Of a DNA stretch of 64,000 nt, positions 59,502-64,000 are shown piece after piece (position 1 is the stretch's first letter; each line of letters opens with the position of its first letter). The DNA is taken from assembly GCF_032118995.1 (NCBI RefSeq), contig NC_092650.1:3038001-3102000 (forward strand). The letters are read 5' to 3'. The position numbers were made by a program, and so were the translations under genes. Source of the stretch: Asterias amurensis. Lineage: Eukaryota; Echinodermata; Asteroidea; Forcipulatida; Asteriidae. Below the pieces are notes generated by a model. The model saw only the letters and a program-made list of their open reading frames with translations. It did not search any database and was not told where the DNA came from.

Positions 59502-60535
59502 CAGTCATTTGACCAGTTCGGGATCATTGACCAGTTCGGGATCACTTCAACTTTGCAATAACCAAATAATTATATCACTTCTCATTATTACCAATTTCTG
59601 TTGATAAATGTGAAGATTAACACCCATTAAACCAACAAACCCAAAAATAAGGTGCCAAATATCATCAGCAAATAAATTATGGCTGTTTTCCTGAAGGTTG
59701 TCTGCGAAATTTATCATTTTTTTGTTTAAAAATGTTGGTTGAAAAACACTGTTAAAACTTCTTACCTGTAGAATTGGAGTGCCGGGGCAAAAAATATTTA
59801 TGTAAAATGATAAGAATGTGTAAAAAGACATTCCTGTAAATACTGTGCAGTCATCTTGTTTTTTTGAGGTGACGAAGATCCCAAAATCTTCTTTGGGCGG
59901 GCAGCTTACCCTTGACCAGTTCGGGATCACTCAACATCTCATTGCGTCAAATTGTGCCGCACTAACTTACGAAGTCAGTAAGTATGGTAAAATCATACTA
60001 CTGCAGTAGAAAGTTTATTTCGTTGATTTTGAGAAACATTACTTCAACAAATTCTTGTAGATTTTTTATTTTGTGAGAAAATTAAACTTGGAGGGGTCAA
60101 TATTGCTTTTTAGGTTCACTTCACTTTTTCATTTGCCTTTGCTGTTGTTTTGGGGTTTTGTGGCTGGGTTTTTGCGCTGCTATTGAGGACACTTGCATGA
60201 CATTCACTAATGAAAGGAAGTCCAAGTCCATGCCAACACACCTCTGAAGTTTCGTGTCCTTGAGAGACAGTTTTATGGATGGGAGTATGGGTTTGCAATA
60301 AAGGGCACTCTACTGATTCAGAATAGATTCAACTGATCCTGAACTGGTCAAACAGGTGACGATACTTTTCTCAAAGCCTCTTCAAAAGAACTAATATTTT
60401 TTCGTCAGTGAATACTTGGTGAGTTTTATGACATGTTTAGGTAAACTGATAAACTTTTTTGTTTAAGATATCAAAGAGATTGCAACAAAAAACAATGTGA
60501 ATTCAAAAAGTGATCCCGAACTGGTCAAACGACTG
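59502..60535 (+). mobile_element. TA-flanked non-autonomous element with multiple internal terminal motifs
   Basis: TA at 59500-59501 and 60536-60537. Terminal inverted repeats are CAGTCATTTGACCAGTTCGG and CCGAACTGGTCAAACGACTG. The motif TTGACCAGTTCGGGATCA recurs at 59527 and 59912 (+) and, inverted, at 60334 and 60511. CAGT ends with TA targets are typical of Tc1/mariner-type elements. No transposase frame is present. Confidence 0.75.
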
Positions 60536-61513
60536 TATCCTAATTTTTTATCAATTTAGAAGAACAAAATTTCCCCATTGAAAAGCACTACGACAGTGAC
60601 AATTTCGTAGTGCAGAAAAATCAATTGCCGCCGGAGATTCAGTCCCAAATATTATGGTTTAAAAAACTGACGCTCGGACGTTAGGTAAATTACACCGATA
60701 GTATACACAGGGGTAGGCCTTTGGACTCCCTGTATCAAATTGAGCATGCGGTCAATACAAAAATATCCCCTTGCTGTATCAAAAAACTGTGAGACTTCCA
60801 ACTATTTTCCGTGTATTTTTGAATATTCAGAATTTTGCAATGTATGATATCGAAATTTACCAATTAATCAAGAAAAACTTAAATTTCAAGTACGAAATGG
60901 GGAACCCTTAAAAACAAAGTTCAGACCATTAACTTGCTCTCGGACCATTAGCCCACCTTGTTGAGCTGTTAATGGCTCCGCTTTTAGTAGTAGTAAGCCC
61001 TACGTTACGAAGGCAGTTGTTGTAACCATTATAGCAAACTCCTTTACTTTCTGTGCGAGTGATCATGGAGGAATAAAATTCGAATTTATTTCTCCATGGA
61101 GTGATCTAATCGAGGTGACCCTCCTTTTTATTTAGCAAGGTTTGTGTGAGGGCATGCAGAGCGTGCATCATCAAGGTCTATGGTACGCTCCAGCCGTGAG
61201 AACACAGACTAGATAAAGCCAGTCTGGGCTCCATGAATGCAGTCTGGACTCGGGTGATTTAGTCACGGAACTTGCGGCTGGCGTTGTCGTCCGTGACTAC
61301 ATCACCAGATAGTCCAGTCTATATCTCTGTGACTGTGGGACGATTATCAAGTTGGGACGGAACAACAACTGTAAATGGAGCCCAGTGTTCACTGGGCCGG
61401 GGCCTAAATAGTAGAATTGTGTGCACGCTACACGTGATTCGTAATTTCTTTAATTTGTACACATACTGCACTGACTATACCACTGACGGTGAACTTGTTG
61501 CCTGTTGATTGAG

Positions 61514-61575
61514 ATGGGGCTTTTAAATCTCAGCCGGAATCTACTGCTTCGAGCTGCTTTTTCTAATTCGACGAG
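61514..61575 (+). CDS. Aldolase-like protein exon 1 (leader)
   Basis: 20 codons plus two bases, donor ACGAG|GTAACT, phase 2. The leader has Arg at two positions among Leu and Ala and no acidic residue. Confidence 0.6.
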
Positions 61576-63970
61576 GTAACTACTAATTTTTGTTATATGA
61601 AAGTAAACAGACTATGCGAGTAGAACTCATGTTATTTATTATTTCATTCCACAAGGTCATACTCTGATTGAATCATTGTCAATTTCTATTATGTTCCTAT
61701 TTCTACCTCCGTGGTTCAATCTAACACCTAGGCCTATTTTACTTACTTTTTAATCCTTAATTTGATGGGCACCGTTTTGAAGTTTGATGCTTGTACGTAG
61801 TATACTAGATAAATAGATAGATAGAAACGTTTATTCAATTGCAAACAGTGTACTGTAAGCGCTTTGTAAACAGCGCTATGTAAGGTTATTATTATAATAT
61901 TGTAAATAATACTAAAAAATACAGAGTAATGGTCATGTATGTTTTAACTAAGTCACTTGCAATGAGTCTGGTCATGTGATCATTATTATGATGAAAAGCC
62001 ATACTAATATCGAAAGAAGGGCCATACTAATATCGAATTAATACTAATAGTAATATCAAAGTCTGGTACAATTATAGAATACAGGGCCACTCCAGGGTTA
62101 GGGTTAGGGGTAGGGTTAGGCCATTGGGTTAGCGGTTAGGGTTATATAGGGTTAGGTCTGTCGCCGAGTGTGGCCCTGTATCCTGTAGTTACTCCCAAAG
62201 TCTTATATAGCGCCTGTATCTACCAAACAAGGTACTCAAGGCGCTGGGTATATACAAACTTTCAAAAGATAGGTTATTGCAGTGATGAATTCTGAGACCC
62301 AATTATTTAGCACCTTATAAGGGTTTACAAGGTGATACATCGCATACAGCAGCCACAGCCAGGAACACCGGGGCGAACCCCTTCTCTTTTCGATTTAAGT
62401 GCACTTGGGTTCTTTTACATCAACACACGGGACCAACCAACGGCTTTTTTATGTCCCATCCGAAGGACGAAGCAGTGGTTCAGTGTCTTGCTTATAAAGG
62501 ACACAAGTGTCACGGCTGGGGATTCGAACCCATACTCTGCTGATCAGAGACCAGGAGTTTGAGTTCGGTGCTCTTAACCACTCGGCCACGCCACTTCCAT
62601 GCTACTCCTAGAACCATTGAAAATGAGGTTCAGTCCGCTATTGTGGAGATGAAGATGATAGCGGAACGAACCTCTTAATAGGATCAAGTAGAGACAAATG
62701 CGGAACGAACCTCATAGTTCTAGGAGTACCCCCATACCAGAAGCCTAATGTTTTTGGACCCCCTAAGTTTAAGGCCGTGTCCGAAACGACGACTTCGGCT
62801 ACAGCTACGTCTAGATCAGCGCGTCTACCAGTGTTGAAGAATAGGCAGACGCGCGCAATCTAGCCGTAGCTGTAGCCGAAGTCGCCGTTTCGGACACGGC
62901 CTAAGACACAGCTGGACACGGTTGGTAATTGTCAAAAACTCATATTTCCACTTAGCGTATCCCAACATATGCATCAAATAACAACCCTGTGAAAGTTTGG
63001 GCTCACTGTAGTCGAAGTTGCCAAAGGAACAATGAAAGGAAAACATTATGGAAAACTCTTCATTTTAATAACAATATTCTGATTTGAATTCTCCACAGGC
63101 GGACATTTTCCATTGTTGGAAATGAAGCAGAGCAAGCCAACCAACGAGCCAGGGAAGATTTAGCAACCTCGTATCGAGGGTTTGATTATTATGGAATGGG
63201 CGAAGGGGTTTGTAATCATCTGACCTTGATGGCACCAGCTCGTAACGGTCAAGGGAAGGTCATGTTGCTCATACCGTATGGACTCCATTGGAGTCAGGTC
63301 AGTTAACTAGTTGTTTCATACTTTAGTTTGCTGAGCTAAATGATAATGATGACTAGAGCAAGCTGTTGGTAATTGGTAAGAATTCACACAGCAATAGTGA
63401 AGCTTATAAGGAGAAGTCCCCTTGATCCACTAAAACAAAAGAAATTCTACCTTCCAACCAGGAGGTAGTAGTTAATAAGCAGGAGAGTTCTTTTCAGAGA
63501 AGTCTCAGGAATTTCCGAATGTTGTAGTATGGGGACATCCAAAATTACCGTTTTGAACCTGTTCTTAAGTACAGAAATTGGAAACCATGCTTTTGAAACG
63601 CACATTATACAATTTACGTAAACACACAGTATCAGCAGGTACAAGTAAGACATTATTTAAAAAAAAAATGAAGAGATTGCTGAGAAATTCAACTTCTCTG
63701 GCCGAGGCAGCTTTTTGAGAGTTAAGAATTTAAAACTGTCTAAACAATATGCACACTATTATGTCCTGACTGTATTCTATTTGATGTCTTACACTCATCA
63801 GGTAACAGCAAAGTCTCTTATCGGTGTGGATATTCATTCTACGAAACTGGTAGAAGGTGATGGTCTTGGGGAGGATAGTGCAGTAGCTATCCATTCATCG
63901 ATGTATCGCGCCTCGGGGGATGCTATCAGCTGTGTCATGCACCTACACCCTCCGTACGCTACAGGACTTG
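61514..63970 (+). CDS. Class II aldolase/adducin-domain protein, 5' part (runs off window)
   Basis: Exons 61514-61575, 63099-63297 and 63802-63970 join in frame (143 codons plus one base); the last donor (GTAAGA at 63971) leads outside the window. The N-terminus MGLLNLSRNLLLRAAFSNST is short, basic and hydrophobic, like a mitochondrial leader. The aldolase/adducin head domain follows: REDLATSYRGFDYYGMGEG (about 35-53), NHLTLMAP, LLIPYGLHWSQVTAKSLIGVD and CVMHLHPPYATGL. The HLHP pair matches zinc-binding histidines of class II aldolases (fuculose-phosphate aldolase family), which adducins lack in active form. Start: an in-frame TGA lies at 61490-61492. The substrate is unknown. The fusion to exon 1 rests on phase match only and is less sure than exons 2 and 3. 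Confidence 0.82.
62092..62178 (+). repeat. Tiny TA-flanked element filled with telomere-like repeats
   Basis: TA at 62090-62091 and 62179-62180; inverted ends CAGGGCCAC and GTGGCCCTG. Inside are about six GGGTTA(G) motifs in tandem with small changes. Lies in intron 1 of the aldolase-like gene. Confidence 0.75.
62196..62594 (-). repeat. Full-length tRNA-Leu-headed SINE
   Basis: Minus strand: head GTGGCGTGGCCGAGTGGTTA, B box GGTTCGAATCC, then GACACTTGTGTCC, GTTCTTTTA-type body and tail CAGCGCCTTGAGTACCTTGT with GGCGCTATATAAGAC. Fragment of the same tail at 18738. Confidence 0.82.
62773..62901 (+). repeat. TAA-flanked palindromic miniature element
   Basis: TAA at 62770-62772 and 62902-62904. 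Inverted arms GGCCGTGTCCGAAACG and CGTTTCGGACACGGCC extend inward through GACTTCGGCTACAGCTACG. A 3-bp TAA target suits PIF/Harbinger-type mobilisation. Confidence 0.85.
62906..63045 (-). repeat. Family A left-end fragment
   Basis: ACACAGCTGGACACGGTTGG to ATGCATCAAATAACAACCCT and GTCGAAGTTGCC, then lost. It ends ~50 bases before exon 2 of the aldolase-like gene. Confidence 0.65.
63099..63297 (+). CDS. Aldolase-like protein exon 2
   Basis: Encodes RRTFSIVGNEAEQANQ through NHLTLMAP to GLHWSQ. Acceptor CTCCACAG|GCGG, donor GTCAG|GTCAGT, leaving phase 0. Confidence 0.88.
63802..63970 (+). CDS. Aldolase-like protein exon 3
   Basis: Encodes VTAKSLIGVDIHST to MHLHPPYATGL. Acceptor CTCATCAG|GTAA, donor CTTG|GTAAGA, phase 1. 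Confidence 0.88.
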
Positions 63971-64000
63971 GTAAGAATTGTGTTTGACATCTCCCATATT

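Larger units (their letters stand above)
58931..61513. other. Gap between INTS8 and the aldolase-like gene
   Basis: Apart from the short tandem and TA-flanked element listed separately, no gene is seen. 59220-59470 is GC- and CpG-richer with CACGTG motifs. 61000-61513 should contain the promoter and 5' UTR of the next gene; the 78-codon frame at 61272-61508 there is most likely chance. Confidence 0.5.

Noticed and set aside
61272..61508. 78-codon frame before the aldolase-like gene
   Set aside because: No recognised domain and no splice context; best taken as 5' UTR or promoter DNA.
62510..62594. Minus-strand tRNA-Leu gene
   Set aside because: The head continues straight into a SINE body and tail, as in other SINE copies.

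Overview
The window is eukaryotic, AT-rich nuclear DNA with long GT-AG introns and dense non-autonomous repeats. The three identified genes look metazoan. The repeat families (tRNA-derived SINEs, many palindromic miniature elements) and the deuterostome-like protein sequences suggest an echinoderm, most likely a sea star. The species cannot be fixed from the sequence alone.

Layout, all genes on the + strand: (1) 1-822 holds the possible 3' coding end of an unidentified upstream gene (748-822), between repeats. (2) 6930-35155 is a PSKH1-type serine/threonine kinase in three coding exons, 396 residues, with a 25-kb first intron (7794-32815) full of repeats. (3) 39465-56882 is a complete Integrator complex subunit 8 gene (INTS8), 21 coding exons and 987 residues. 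It keeps the N-terminal WFEF motif linked to PP2A recruitment. (4) 61514-63970 is the 5' part of a class II aldolase/adducin-domain protein (three exons seen, running off the window) with a short basic leader.

The genes are not an operon. The kinase (membrane/Golgi signalling), INTS8 (RNA polymerase II attenuation and snRNA 3' processing) and the aldolase-like enzyme have no evident joint pathway, and each has its own flanking DNA.

Most of the remaining DNA is repeats. The commonest is a ~380-400 bp palindromic element (called family A here) with ends like GGCACTGGACACTATTGGTA and a core pairing GAGACCTCA with TGAGGTCTC; about fifteen copies or fragments are present. Others are a ~515-530 bp composite hairpin element (family B, two copies), several tRNA-headed SINEs, a palindromic tRNA-like family (family P), TA-, TAA- and TTAA-flanked miniature elements, and minisatellites.

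The two most unusual structures are: (i) a 2.18-kb LTR-like element in INTS8 intron 5 holding two apparently identical 162-bp direct repeats, arranged so that a consensus GT-AG intron ends with a full copy of the sequence just upstream of its donor; and (ii) a tandem duplication in INTS8 intron 12 that copied the exon 13 acceptor and the first 21 coding bases, giving a decoy splice site that leads straight to a stop codon.
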